Of a stretch of DNA of 44,659 nt, positions 1-7,096 are shown one piece after another. The position numbers and the translations under genes were made by a program. Below the pieces are notes generated by a model. It was not told where the DNA came from. It was given only the letters and a program-made list of their open reading frames with translations, and did no database searches. The first letter of the stretch is position 1, and the number at the start of each line of letters is the position of its first letter. This DNA comes from an uncultured Ruminococcus sp. (lineage in GTDB: Bacteria > Bacillota > Clostridia > Oscillospirales > Ruminococcaceae), in NCBI GenBank assembly GCA_900543105.1, contig UQQA01000007.1:1-44659 (forward strand). Reading direction: 5' to 3'.

Positions 1-30
1 CGCCTGACAAGGAAGCTTGACGCAGAATGA
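1..30 (+). other. possible 3' end of a plus-strand gene cut by the window edge
   Basis: Read in frame 1, the first 30 bases encode RLTRKLDAE followed by TGA. A convergent terminator-like hairpin lies at 96-137, which would suit a plus-strand gene ending here. Nine codons are far too few to identify a product, and other frames also hit stops early (frame 3 at base 21), so this is only a possibility. Confidence 0.15.
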
Positions 31-95
31 ACTTATTATAGCCAAGAGTTTGTCTATAGGTTGATTAAGAATTAGTATTATCGCTCATTTATATG

Positions 96-137
96 AAAAA
101 GCGATGCAATTCGTTATCTTGAATTGCATCGCTTTTA
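96..137 (-). terminator. intrinsic terminator, probably bidirectional
   Basis: A perfect 16-bp inverted repeat (97-112 and 121-136) encloses an 8-nt loop. It is flanked by an A-tract on the left, which gives a U-tract in minus-strand RNA, and by T-rich sequence on the right. It lies just downstream of the minus-strand YjfB-like gene and would end the PocR/YjfB transcript. Confidence 0.8.
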
Positions 138-179
138 TTTTTATTTGGTGAAAAGCAAAATTAATCCCGAATTTGAAAT

Positions 180-377
180 TTATGCCCTCGCATCGAATAC
201 TGCGCCGATATCTCCTGCAAATGCCTTTGCGGAATCGTTCATCATTTCAATAGTTCCCATTGCAAGCTGTGAGCTTACGTCCATGCTCTTTTTGAGTATG
301 CTTACGCCTGCCTGCTGCCGGAACTCTGCCTGCTTCATTGCCATTGCCGTTGAAGCGATAGATGTACTCATATCCAT
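180..377 (-). CDS. YjfB-like putative motility protein
   Basis: A 65-residue protein without signal peptide or membrane segment. It resembles the YjfB family: a short helical N-terminus with the MAMKQAEFRQQAG-type start, a central segment around KKSMDVSSQL and a loosely conserved tail. YjfB members are small and mostly found in flagellated Firmicutes; their biochemical role is not established. A strong GGAGG site precedes the ATG. The gene starts 27 nt after the chemoreceptor gene and is followed by a terminator, so the two are probably one transcript. The pairing with a chemotaxis-type receptor fits a motility role, but that is inference. Family assignment is by sequence pattern only. Confidence 0.65.
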   Translation of the reverse strand: MDMSTSIASTAMAMKQAEFRQQAGVSILKKSMDVSSQLAMGTIEMMNDSAKAFAGDIGAVFDARA

Positions 378-404
378 AATATCCGCCTCCTTTTATGGGG
401 ATCG

Positions 405-1403
405 TTACTTCATATTTTTGATATCGTCAAGAAGCGAGCTGAACTGCTCAATATCCTTGTAGCAGTTTGCAACAACGTTCTGTGTGTTTGCGATATTTTC
501 AATGATAGCCTTTGAACGGCTGTCGATGCTTGTCATTGCGTTCTGAATGCTGTCTGCGGAGCTCTGGCTCGTTTCGGCAAGGCTTCTGACTTCCTGCGCG
601 ATAACGCCGAAGCCCTTTCCTGCTTCCTTCGCTCTCGATGCTTCGATAGAAGCGTTGAAGCCGAGTATCTTCGTGTTGAGCGCGATATCCTGTATCTGCT
701 TGAGGGTATCGTTCGTCTTTACTATCTCAGCCGATGTACCCTTTGCGATCTCGCCAAGGTTTGCATAAGCGTCCTTGAGCGAATTAAGCGACTTTTCCGT
801 GCGCTTTACAAGTACGCCTGCCTCGTCTACCTTTTTATAAAGTGCCTGATTAAGGCTTGTAAGTCCCGAATTGTTCTGCTTTGAGATATAAGCGTCATAA
901 GCTGACTGGGAAAGAAGTCCTGCGATTATGAAAAGGAAATCAGCCGCAGCTTCGACCTTATCTCTGCTTACGATCTTTACCTTGCGCAGAGCTGCTATGT
1001 ATTTATCCTCATCGATGCTGAGCTCACGTGCGATACTGCGGAACTTTTCCTCATCGGGCTCTTCTGTGAGCACCTGACCGCCGATGAACGAGCCGATCAT
1101 TTCACCGCCGAGCATAATGGGCGCAGCGAAATCTACCAGTCCTGCATGACAGGAATAGGCAACGGACTTTCTTGAAAGAAGAGCGTCCTCGCCGCCTTTT
1201 TTATCACACTGACCGCATCTGCGGCAGCCCTCACGGCTTTTCCTTGTAAGATCCATGCAGAATTCTGTAAAATTACTTCCCTTTGTAACAGCATTGCCGT
1301 CAGCGTCCGTAGTGAGTGCAGCCATGCCTGTAAGTTTTGCAAATCCGTCCTGAATAGACTGAAGTGTGCCTACGCTTATCAATTCTGTAAGAGCAACTGC
1401 CAA
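405..1403 (-). CDS. soluble PocR-domain chemoreceptor (MCP-like)
   Basis: About 332 residues with no transmembrane segment. The N-terminal half (about 10-165) looks like a PocR ligand-binding domain, with a Cys cluster (REGCRRCGQCDKK) and a later SCHAGL motif, as expected for this redox/metal- or small-molecule-sensing fold. The C-terminal half (about 195-332) is a methyl-accepting-chemotaxis-type coiled coil, with a recognisable hairpin tip (ALNTKILGFNASIEASRAKE) followed by GKGFGVIAQEVRSLAE. It resembles short cytoplasmic receptors such as B. subtilis YfmS in layout. The longer reading frame from 1418 begins with a TTG inside the GGAGG site; the TTG at 1403, six bases after GGAGGG, is the better start. 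It is cotranscribed with the YjfB-like gene. The ligand is unknown. Confidence 0.85.
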   Translation of the reverse strand: MAVALTELISVGTLQSIQDGFAKLTGMAALTTDADGNAVTKGSNFTEFCMDLTRKSREGCRRCGQCDKKGGEDALLSRKSVAYSCHAGLVDFAAPIMLGGEMIGSFIGGQVLTEEPDEEKFRSIARELSIDEDKYIAALRKVKIVSRDKVEAAADFLFIIAGLLSQSAYDAYISKQNNSGLTSLNQALYKKVDEAGVLVKRTEKSLNSLKDAYANLGEIAKGTSAEIVKTNDTLKQIQDIALNTKILGFNASIEASRAKEAGKGFGVIAQEVRSLAETSQSSADSIQNAMTSIDSRSKAIIENIANTQNVVANCYKDIEQFSSLLDDIKNMK

Positions 1404-1476
1404 TTTTATTCCCTCCAACGAAAAAGAAATGCACCGTCAATGCAGACATTTCCTTATACTTATAGTTATTGTACAT

Positions 1477-1505
1477 ATAATACACCTTTTTTATAATTTT
1501 GTCAA
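1477..1505 (-). promoter_or_regulatory. sigma-A promoter of the PocR receptor gene
   Basis: On the minus strand TTGACA (1500-1505) and TATTAT (1477-1482) are separated by exactly 17 nt. The start codon at 1403 lies about 65 nt beyond the expected start of transcription. Confidence 0.8.
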
Positions 1506-1612
1506 GTGTTTATGATCCATTTTTACAGCAATATGTCTAATTTTCACAAATTACATCTCCAAAAATCTGTATGACAATACAGCAGTCAAAATGTAAATAA
1601 ATATCATATCTG

Positions 1613-1641
1613 TTGAAATCTCAATGTTTTTGAGGTATAAT
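1613..1641 (+). promoter_or_regulatory. sigma-A promoter of the PP2C gene
   Basis: TTGAAA (1613-1618), a 17-nt spacer and a perfect TATAAT (1636-1641). It lies 33 nt before the ATG at 1674 and is divergent from the PocR promoter. Confidence 0.8.
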
Positions 1642-1673
1642 GTATTTATAATTTCCCTTTTCGGAGGCATTTG

Positions 1674-2420
1674 ATGTACTACTGCTGCGGTATAACCGAC
1701 GTCGGAACTGTGAGGGATCACAACGAGGACGCCTTTCTTATCAATAAAATAGTAATGGATAAAGCTATGCTTGAAAGTGAGCTTCATACACCTTTTATTA
1801 CCGCTGTTGCCGACGGCGTAGGCGGTGAAGCCGGAGGTGAAGTTGCTTCAAGGCTTGCGCTTAACCTGCTCTGTGCGCTGAAGCCTGCCGAGAACACAGA
1901 CTATGAAAAAAAGATACTCGATATCCATTATGCCCTGCGCAAAAACGGTGCTGAAAACAACAATATCAATATGCAGACAACGCTCTGTGCGCTTGCAGTC
2001 GACAAAAACGGATCTGCCTGCATAATAAACGTCGGCGATTCAAAGCTTTTCCGATGCCGCGGCGGAAGTATCAGACAGCTTTCGCGCGACCAGTCGCTCG
2101 TCCAGATGCTCTATGAGCAGGGCGAGATAACCGCCGATGAAAAGCGCACCCACAAGCACCGCAACGTAATTTTCCCCGTCCTCGGAAACATAGCCGAAGA
2201 CCCGACCGTCGAGATAACGCCAATCGATGGCGGCATACAGCCCGGCGACCTTATCCTTATATGCAGCGACGGGCTTTCCGATTATATCACCAAGGGCGAT
2301 TTTGAGGAAACTCTTGCCCTCCCCATAAAGCTCCCGAAGCGTCTTAAAGCACTCGTAGAGCTTGCCAAAAACGGCGGCAGCACGGACAATATTACCGTTA
2401 TCGGTATTTCGGCAATGTGA
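1674..2420 (+). CDS. PP2C-family Ser/Thr protein phosphatase
   Basis: A 248-residue PPM/PP2C phosphatase covering the whole minimal bacterial domain. Visible motifs in order: VRDHNEDAF near the N-terminus, VADGVGGEAGG with the metal-binding Asp, VGDSKLFR, CSDGLSDYI and GSTDNITVIGI at the C-terminus with the last metal ligand. It should dephosphorylate phospho-Ser/Thr proteins using two Mn/Mg ions. An in-frame TTG at 1671 is possible, but the ATG at 1674 has better spacing from CGGAGG (1662-1667). In many Firmicutes this gene (prpC/stp) sits next to a PASTA kinase; no kinase is present here, so it is an orphan copy or a separated one. It has its own promoter and ends 8 nt before a repeat element. 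Confidence 0.93.
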   Translation: MYYCCGITDVGTVRDHNEDAFLINKIVMDKAMLESELHTPFITAVADGVGGEAGGEVASRLALNLLCALKPAENTDYEKKILDIHYALRKNGAENNNINMQTTLCALAVDKNGSACIINVGDSKLFRCRGGSIRQLSRDQSLVQMLYEQGEITADEKRTHKHRNVIFPVLGNIAEDPTVEITPIDGGIQPGDLILICSDGLSDYITKGDFEETLALPIKLPKRLKALVELAKNGGSTDNITVIGISAM

Positions 2421-2427
2421 ACTTTTT

Positions 2428-2860
2428 TAATGCGTAATTCGTAATGCGTAATGCGTAATGCGTAATTATTTTTGTTCCGCATATTTATCGCTAAACACCT
2501 ACATTCCGTAGGGGCGGATTCTATATCCGCCCGCCGAAATCCCTATTTTTATTGAGTTTTCTGTCGTAGACGTTTTCCCGTCCCACACCACAAGGCATTT
2601 GTATAATAATCGAACACCCATGTTTTTATCTGATGAAAAAGGTAAAAACATGGGTGTTTTGTTATGTAATTAACCATACGGAAAATATGTGCCGAAAATT
2701 GCTTGCATGATTCGGGACGGGCGACCCGTCACCCACAGAAAACCCACATAATCCCGTGTATTTCCAACGGACGGATACAGAATCCCCCTGCGGAAACAGG
2801 GTTCGCCGTAAATTTGCGGAACAAAATAATTACGAATTACGCATTACGAATTACGCATTG
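2428..2860. repeat. repeat element copy 1, with inverted ends (family A)
   Basis: The left end is a run of TAATGCGTAATTCG-type units leading into ATTATTTTTGTTCCGC. The right end, read on the opposite strand, has the same order: ATGCGTAATTCG units, then AATTATTTTGTTCCGCA. Both arms then carry a hairpin of the type GTAGGGGCGGAT...ATCCGCCC (left 2512-2532, perfect 8-bp stem; right arm degenerate), and a further GACGGG/CCCGTC hairpin sits at 2716-2730. The element starts 8 nt after the PP2C stop and ends inside the reading frame of a truncated ATPase. There is no coding sequence inside. This also accounts for the gene-free interval 2421-2836. Confidence 0.75.
2613..2660 (+). terminator. long hairpin, possible terminator
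   Basis: A perfect 16-bp inverted repeat (2613-2628 and 2643-2658) with a 14-nt loop and a short T-run on the plus strand. It lies in the unique centre of repeat element copy 1 and could end readthrough from the PP2C gene about 190 nt upstream. The T-tract is short, so termination strength is uncertain. Confidence 0.5.
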
Positions 2861-3346
2861 AATTATTGCAGTAACAACCGCAGGCAGATACCACCCCATA
2901 ACGAACATCGCAAGCGTTATGATGCATACCAACACTTCCGATATCCTCGGGCGGCTTTTTTCTTTTATGCTTTCGGCAGCGGATAAAAACACGTCCCAAA
3001 TTATAATTATGTAAGCCGCGATATAAAGGAAAAGCGAGGGCGTTTCTGCGCCGAAATGGGCGGCAGCAGCGCCTGCCGCAGCAAGAAAAACGGTCACGGC
3101 TATCCTCAGAACGAATTTCAGCCGTGAATGTGTTCTTTTCGGCTTTGCTTCGTCATTCCTGCCGCCCATTGCTTCGATATAGCCCTCGACTGCGCTTTTT
3201 ACTACATTTTCCGAGCCGTTCGGCGAAAGTGTTATCGCAATTTCTTCCCCGTCATACTCCGCACTGCCGACACCGTTCATATTTCGTGCGAACGCACACG
3301 CTCTCTCGGCTATTTCGCCGTTCTGAAGCTTTATTTTTATCTCCAT
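2837..3346 (-). pseudogene. N-terminal remnant of a CadA/ZntA-type metal P-type ATPase
   Basis: A 169-residue reading frame. Residues 1-60 look like a heavy-metal-associated (HMA) fold that lacks the CxxC metal motif. Residues about 78-162 form three hydrophobic helices with a pattern typical of the start of P1B ATPases (LYIAAYIIIIWDVFLSA, then MGWYLPAVV resembling the usual GEYPEAV). The A-domain, P-domain (DKTGT) and N-domain are all absent. The last residues (CVIRNA and the stop) are encoded by repeat element copy 1, so the gene was cut at about residue 163. The start at 3346 has a GGAGAA site; a longer in-frame start at 3376 would overlap the upstream terminator. It may still be expressed as a small membrane protein, but transport is not possible without the missing domains. 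Confidence 0.7.
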
Positions 3347-3365
3347 AATATTCTCCGAAAAGAAA

Positions 3366-3388
3366 CCCCTGCGCATTGTTCGCAGGGG
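3366..3388 (-). terminator. intrinsic terminator after the SPFH gene
   Basis: An 8-bp GC-rich stem (CCCCTGCG/CGCAGGGG) with a 7-nt loop, followed on the minus strand by TTTCTTTT. It closes the darA-holB-ricT-SPFH transcript. Confidence 0.8.
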
Positions 3389-3394
3389 TCATTT

Positions 3395-4312
3395 TTATTC
3401 TTCGTCTGAGTTCGATGTATCCGTATCAGCCGTTTCGGGAGCGGTGTAAACGGGCGCACTGCTTGTCGGCTTATCCTCTTTCTCTATCTGTTCGAGAAGA
3501 GCGGTAATGTCGATGAGCATCGAGCCGTTCTCGCCCGCAACGGTCGGGAGCTTGCCGTCCCATTTGTCTATGTAGCTCATAAGAAGCACTTCGGGCGTTA
3601 TCTGCTCGGATTTGAGTCTGTACGCCTCTGCTTCCGCCTGAGCCTCGGCAACGGTCTGCTCGGCTTCGACCTTTACACGCTGTAAATCCTGCTCGGCTTT
3701 GAGGGCGTTCTGCTGTGCCGTCTGCTTTGCTTCAACTGCGGCGTTGTATTCCTCGGTAAAGTCGAACGAAATGATGTTGAATATCTGAACATCGATGCCG
3801 TAAGAGCCTATCTTTTCTTTGAGCTGTTCGCTCATAAGGTCGCTGACATTCTGGCGGTTCGTGATAAGCTCCTCCGCGGTGAAGCGCGCAGTTACAGCCT
3901 TTACGCACTCCTGAACGGCAGGAATGATTATCACGGATTCATAGTCCATACCTATGTTTTTATAAACCGATGCGGAATAGGAATTCATTACCTTGTAGTT
4001 CACTGCGATAGTCGAGCGAACCGTCTGCAAGTCCTTTGAAGCCGATGAACAATCAGCTTCGGCTTTGAGTACACGGTTATCGACAAGGACTATCTTCTGC
4101 ACGAACGGTATCTTGAAGTGCAGTCCCTCGGTCAGAACGCTGTCCGAAACCTTTCCGAACGTCGTCACAACGCCCGAGTGACCTGCCGTTACCGCCGTGA
4201 ACGAGTTGAGTATGACTATCACAAGTGCGAGGATAATTATAACCGCCGCGATTATTTTTCCTGCCGAACGTGCAGGCTTGACATCGATTATTTTTCCATC
4301 GTTATTGTTCAT
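3395..4312 (-). CDS. SPFH/prohibitin-family membrane protein
   Basis: A 305-residue protein with a charged N-terminus, one membrane anchor (about 20-42) and an SPFH/prohibitin domain (about 43-215) containing GHSGVVTTFGKV, LTEGLHFKIPFVQKI and DVQIFNIISFDF segments. An Ala/Glu-rich coiled coil follows (EAEQTVAEAQAEAEAY) and an acidic, Thr/Ser-rich tail. Family members (HflK/C, prohibitin, stomatin, flotillin) oligomerise into membrane rings that scaffold proteases or organise lipid domains; the partner here is not known. RBS AAAGGAGC. It is the last gene of its operon, 26 nt after a small membrane protein with which it may act. Confidence 0.88.
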   Translation of the reverse strand: MNNNDGKIIDVKPARSAGKIIAAVIIILALVIVILNSFTAVTAGHSGVVTTFGKVSDSVLTEGLHFKIPFVQKIVLVDNRVLKAEADCSSASKDLQTVRSTIAVNYKVMNSYSASVYKNIGMDYESVIIIPAVQECVKAVTARFTAEELITNRQNVSDLMSEQLKEKIGSYGIDVQIFNIISFDFTEEYNAAVEAKQTAQQNALKAEQDLQRVKVEAEQTVAEAQAEAEAYRLKSEQITPEVLLMSYIDKWDGKLPTVAGENGSMLIDITALLEQIEKEDKPTSSAPVYTAPETADTDTSNSDEE

Positions 4313-4338
4313 TTGTCAAGCTCCTTTCGCATTAAAGC

Positions 4339-4722
4339 TCAGTCCTCATTATCCTCGGGGAGATCCTTTTCATCTATCTTCTTGTTGTCAACGCCAAGGC
4401 TGTAGCTTTCGATATCATCGGGATCGTCGATGTAATAGCTGTAATCCTCGACCTTTGCCTTTTTCTTTGTCTTACAGGACTTAACGAGCGCAACGACAGA
4501 AACCGCGAGAGCCGCCGCCGAGAGAACTATGCTGATAACTCCGAGAGTGACAGCGATAGCCCTTACCTTTTTTACATTATACTGAGCAAGCTTTGCCTTT
4601 GTGTCATAAAGCTTCTCTTTTGTATTGCTGAGTGCAGCCTTAGTGCTGTCCCACTTATCTTCAAACATATCCTTAGCTCCATCGATAAATCTTTTGGTTT
4701 CAATAATTTTTTTGATGATCAT
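4339..4722 (-). CDS. uncharacterised single-pass membrane protein
   Basis: A 127-residue protein of unrecognised family. The N-terminal 50 residues are charged and predicted helical (KEKLYDTKAKLAQYNVKKVR). A long hydrophobic stretch at about 54-84 could form one or two tight membrane helices. It is followed by a Lys-rich patch (KSCKTKKKAK) and an acidic, Tyr/Asp-rich tail. Translation starts after a clear GGAGGG site, 20 nt beyond ricT. The placement between ricT and the SPFH gene makes a membrane-scaffold partner role possible, but that is speculation. Confidence 0.6.
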   Translation of the reverse strand: MIIKKIIETKRFIDGAKDMFEDKWDSTKAALSNTKEKLYDTKAKLAQYNVKKVRAIAVTLGVISIVLSAAALAVSVVALVKSCKTKKKAKVEDYSYYIDDPDDIESYSLGVDNKKIDEKDLPEDNED

Positions 4723-4742
4723 AAAACTGTCCCTCCAAATTA

Positions 4743-5609
4743 TTACTTATCTTCAAGTGATCTGAGTGCCTTTACTTCGTCACGGTCGACCTTTATCTTG
4801 CCGTCACGAATGACCGTTACCTCGGACTTGTCGAATACGACCGACGGATCGTCCGATTTTTCGGGCTTTACTTTGAGCTTGCCCGTGAGAAGATTCACTT
4901 CCTCAACATAGCCTTTGAACTTTTCCGTGCTGACATAAGCGCCGACCTTCGGCGTTGTTTTGAGCAAGTCTTCATACGCTTCCTGCTCGTGCTTCAGGCA
5001 GCACATAAGTCGTCCGCACGTTCCCGAAATTTTCGTCGGGTTGAGCGAAAGCCCCTGCTCCTTTGCCATTTTGATGGAAACAGGCTGAAAATCGCCGAGG
5101 AATGACTTACAGCAGAATTCTCTTCCGCATATTCCAAGTCCGCCGAGAAGCTTTGCTTCGTCACGAACACCTATCTGGCGAAGCTCTATCCTCGTTCTGA
5201 ACACGGACGCAAGGTCTTTTACAAGCTCACGGAAATCAACTCTCGTTTCCGCCGTGAAATAGAAAAGTATCTTGTTGTTGTCGAAAGTACATTCAACATC
5301 GACAAGCTTCATATCCAGCTTATGCGCTGCGATCTTTTCCTGACATATTCTGAAAGCGTCCTTTTCCTTCTGCTTGTTCTGTTCGACCGTTTTAAGGTCA
5401 GCCTCGGTCGCCTTGCGGATAATGTCCTTTAACGGCTTGACGATCCTGCTGTCATCGACCTGCTTGTTTGCAAGTGCGACCTCGCCGCATTCAACTCCTC
5501 TTGCCGTTTCAACTATAACCTTTTCGCCGACAGAAAGCTTCTGCTTTCCCGGTGAAAAATAATAAACTTTGCCTGCGCTCTTAAAGCGCACTCCGATAAT
5601 TTCCGCCAT
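4743..5609 (-). CDS. ricT: RicT/YaaT, PSP1-domain protein of the RicAFT complex
   Basis: 288 residues with the PSP1 domain. Diagnostic features are the Cys cluster in LGGLGICGREFCCKSFLGDF and GTCGRLMCCLKHE, which in B. subtilis YaaT coordinates Fe-S clusters with RicA and RicF. In B. subtilis the RicAFT complex stimulates RNase Y-dependent mRNA maturation and was first found through effects on Spo0A phosphorylation. The order darA-holB-ricT matches the conserved yaaQ-yaaR-holB-yaaT neighbourhood of Firmicutes, minus yaaR. RBS AAAGGACG, about 90 nt downstream of holB. Confidence 0.93.
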   Translation of the reverse strand: MAEIIGVRFKSAGKVYYFSPGKQKLSVGEKVIVETARGVECGEVALANKQVDDSRIVKPLKDIIRKATEADLKTVEQNKQKEKDAFRICQEKIAAHKLDMKLVDVECTFDNNKILFYFTAETRVDFRELVKDLASVFRTRIELRQIGVRDEAKLLGGLGICGREFCCKSFLGDFQPVSIKMAKEQGLSLNPTKISGTCGRLMCCLKHEQEAYEDLLKTTPKVGAYVSTEKFKGYVEEVNLLTGKLKVKPEKSDDPSVVFDKSEVTVIRDGKIKVDRDEVKALRSLEDK

Positions 5610-5648
5610 TTTTCGTCCTTTCGTTTTTATTTTCGGAAAAGCCGCCCG

Positions 5649-5708
5649 GCTGCGGCATCAAATGCTGCGACATCAAATGCTGCGACATCAAATGCTGCGG
5701 CATCAAAT
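5649..5708. repeat. four tandem copies of a 15-nt unit
   Basis: GCTGCGRCATCAAAT is repeated four times without gaps (units start at 5649, 5664, 5679 and 5694); only one base varies. The array lies between holB and ricT and its last unit overlaps the holB stop codon. The unit length is a multiple of three, so a change in the array would not shift a readthrough frame. Confidence 0.95.
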
Positions 5709-6680
5709 TATTTCACCGCAAAGCGCAGACATCGCCAGCGGTACATTTATATTTGCATTGCAGTAATTTATATTCTTTCCGATAATTTCGTGAATATGAA
5801 GCGCTTTTTTAAAAGACATTCTTTCCGCAAGCTTTTTTGCGCCGTCTTTACAGCAGCCGATGAAAACGGCATTTTCGCCGTAAAGCCGCACCTCGCAGAC
5901 ATCGCGCATAACTTTATCGAGCATCACAAGGATATCCTTTACATTGTCGCGGTTCTCGCCTATTTCCGCAAGAACTCTGCAAAGGCCGTATTCGTCCGAT
6001 GAAGCCATACAGGCAACGATCTTCCTGCAAAGCTCGGCGGCTTCAAGACCCTCACCGTCAAGACAGCTCTCGCACCGTCCGATGTTTCCGTGAAAGGCTT
6101 CGACCGCGCTCTTTATCTGCTCCTCGGTGTAAACGCCTTTTTCACGGAGTGCCGCAGCACATTCCTCATCACTGCACTCGGGTATGCCGAGCGTTATAAC
6201 TCGCGAAAGTATTGTCGGGAGAAATGTTCCCTTGCTCTGTGCCGTGAAGATGAAATACGCATAATCGGGCGGCTCTTCTATCAGCTTCAATAGGATATTC
6301 TGCGTTCTCTCCTGCAGGCTTTCGCAGTCGGGGAGAATGTATATCTTAGCGTCGCAGTCGTTCGGCATCGTGTAAGCATCGTCGTACATTTCGCGTATGG
6401 TTTCCGCTTTATATACGAGCGTTTTGCCGCTTCGTTCGGGGGTTATCACATCGGGGTGAGTTCCCTCGTCTATCCTTTTGCACTGGCGGCATACTCCGCA
6501 GGGAACGCCGTCCCGACTGTTTTCGCAGAGGATAGACTTTGCGATATAAAGCGCGCAGGTCTTTTTTCCAACGCCCTTTTCACCCGTGAGCAAAAAGCCG
6601 TGAGCCGTTCGGCCGTGCGTTACCATTGCCTTTATCGGTTCGGTAACGCTTGCTTTACCGTATAAAGTCTTTGCGCTCAT
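5703..6680 (-). CDS. holB: DNA polymerase III subunit delta'
   Basis: A 325-residue AAA+ clamp-loader subunit. Walker A is GEKGVGKKT (33-41). The zinc module is present as Cys52, Cys61, Cys64 and Cys67. It is followed by KIYILPDCESLQERTQNILLK-like sequence and LKLIEEPP, typical of delta'/gamma subunits. The SRC sensor motif of active loaders reads LSRVITLGIP here, so the Arg is kept but the Cys is not. It should help load the beta clamp at replication forks. The start codon overlaps the darA stop (ATGA), which points to translational coupling. The stop lies in a 15-nt tandem repeat. Confidence 0.9.
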   Translation of the reverse strand: MSAKTLYGKASVTEPIKAMVTHGRTAHGFLLTGEKGVGKKTCALYIAKSILCENSRDGVPCGVCRQCKRIDEGTHPDVITPERSGKTLVYKAETIREMYDDAYTMPNDCDAKIYILPDCESLQERTQNILLKLIEEPPDYAYFIFTAQSKGTFLPTILSRVITLGIPECSDEECAAALREKGVYTEEQIKSAVEAFHGNIGRCESCLDGEGLEAAELCRKIVACMASSDEYGLCRVLAEIGENRDNVKDILVMLDKVMRDVCEVRLYGENAVFIGCCKDGAKKLAERMSFKKALHIHEIIGKNINYCNANINVPLAMSALCGEII

Positions 6681-7003
6681 ACCTTTTCAAAGCGTTCGAT
6701 ATCGGTGACGAAAATAGTTGCGCCGCCGACCGGAACTTCAAGCGGAAAAGATGTTGACTGCATATCAACGCCGCCCATTGTCGAAGCAGGAACATACTGT
6801 TTTCTTCTTCTTGAACAATGCTTTATGATGTCGATTATCTCATCGACCTGACTGTCCTCGGAGCAAACGAGGAACGTTGTGTTTCCCGCCATAAGGAATC
6901 CGCCCGTTGAAGCGAGCTTTGTAGCGGAAAAGCCGGCTTTTGTAAGATTTGATGAAACAGCATGGCTGTCATCGTTGTTTACGATAGCATATATAAGTTT
7001 CAT
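6677..7003 (-). CDS. darA: cyclic-di-AMP receptor DarA/PstA (PII-like)
   Basis: A 108-residue PII-like protein. The segment ATKLASTGGFLMAGNTTFLV is the hallmark of the DarA/PstA (YaaQ) family and contains c-di-AMP-binding residues; SRRRKQYVP and the C-terminal GGATIFV strand also fit. It forms trimers that bind c-di-AMP in known relatives; the downstream target is not settled. It is the first gene of the darA-holB-ricT operon and overlaps holB by 4 nt. RBS GAAAGGAC. In many Firmicutes tmk lies just upstream; here a decarboxylase gene does, and tmk is absent from the window. Confidence 0.93.
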   Translation of the reverse strand: MKLIYAIVNNDDSHAVSSNLTKAGFSATKLASTGGFLMAGNTTFLVCSEDSQVDEIIDIIKHCSRRRKQYVPASTMGGVDMQSTSFPLEVPVGGATIFVTDIERFEKV

Positions 7004-7096
7004 TTCTATCTGTCCTTTCGGTTTTATGCGGTCGGTATCTGCCCGATCGTTCCGTGCGAAAAGTCACGGTAATATGTAGTTTGGGTACTCCCTTTT

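Noticed and set aside
5649..5708. CRISPR-like array
   Set aside because: The 15-nt units are directly adjacent with no spacers, so it is a simple tandem repeat.
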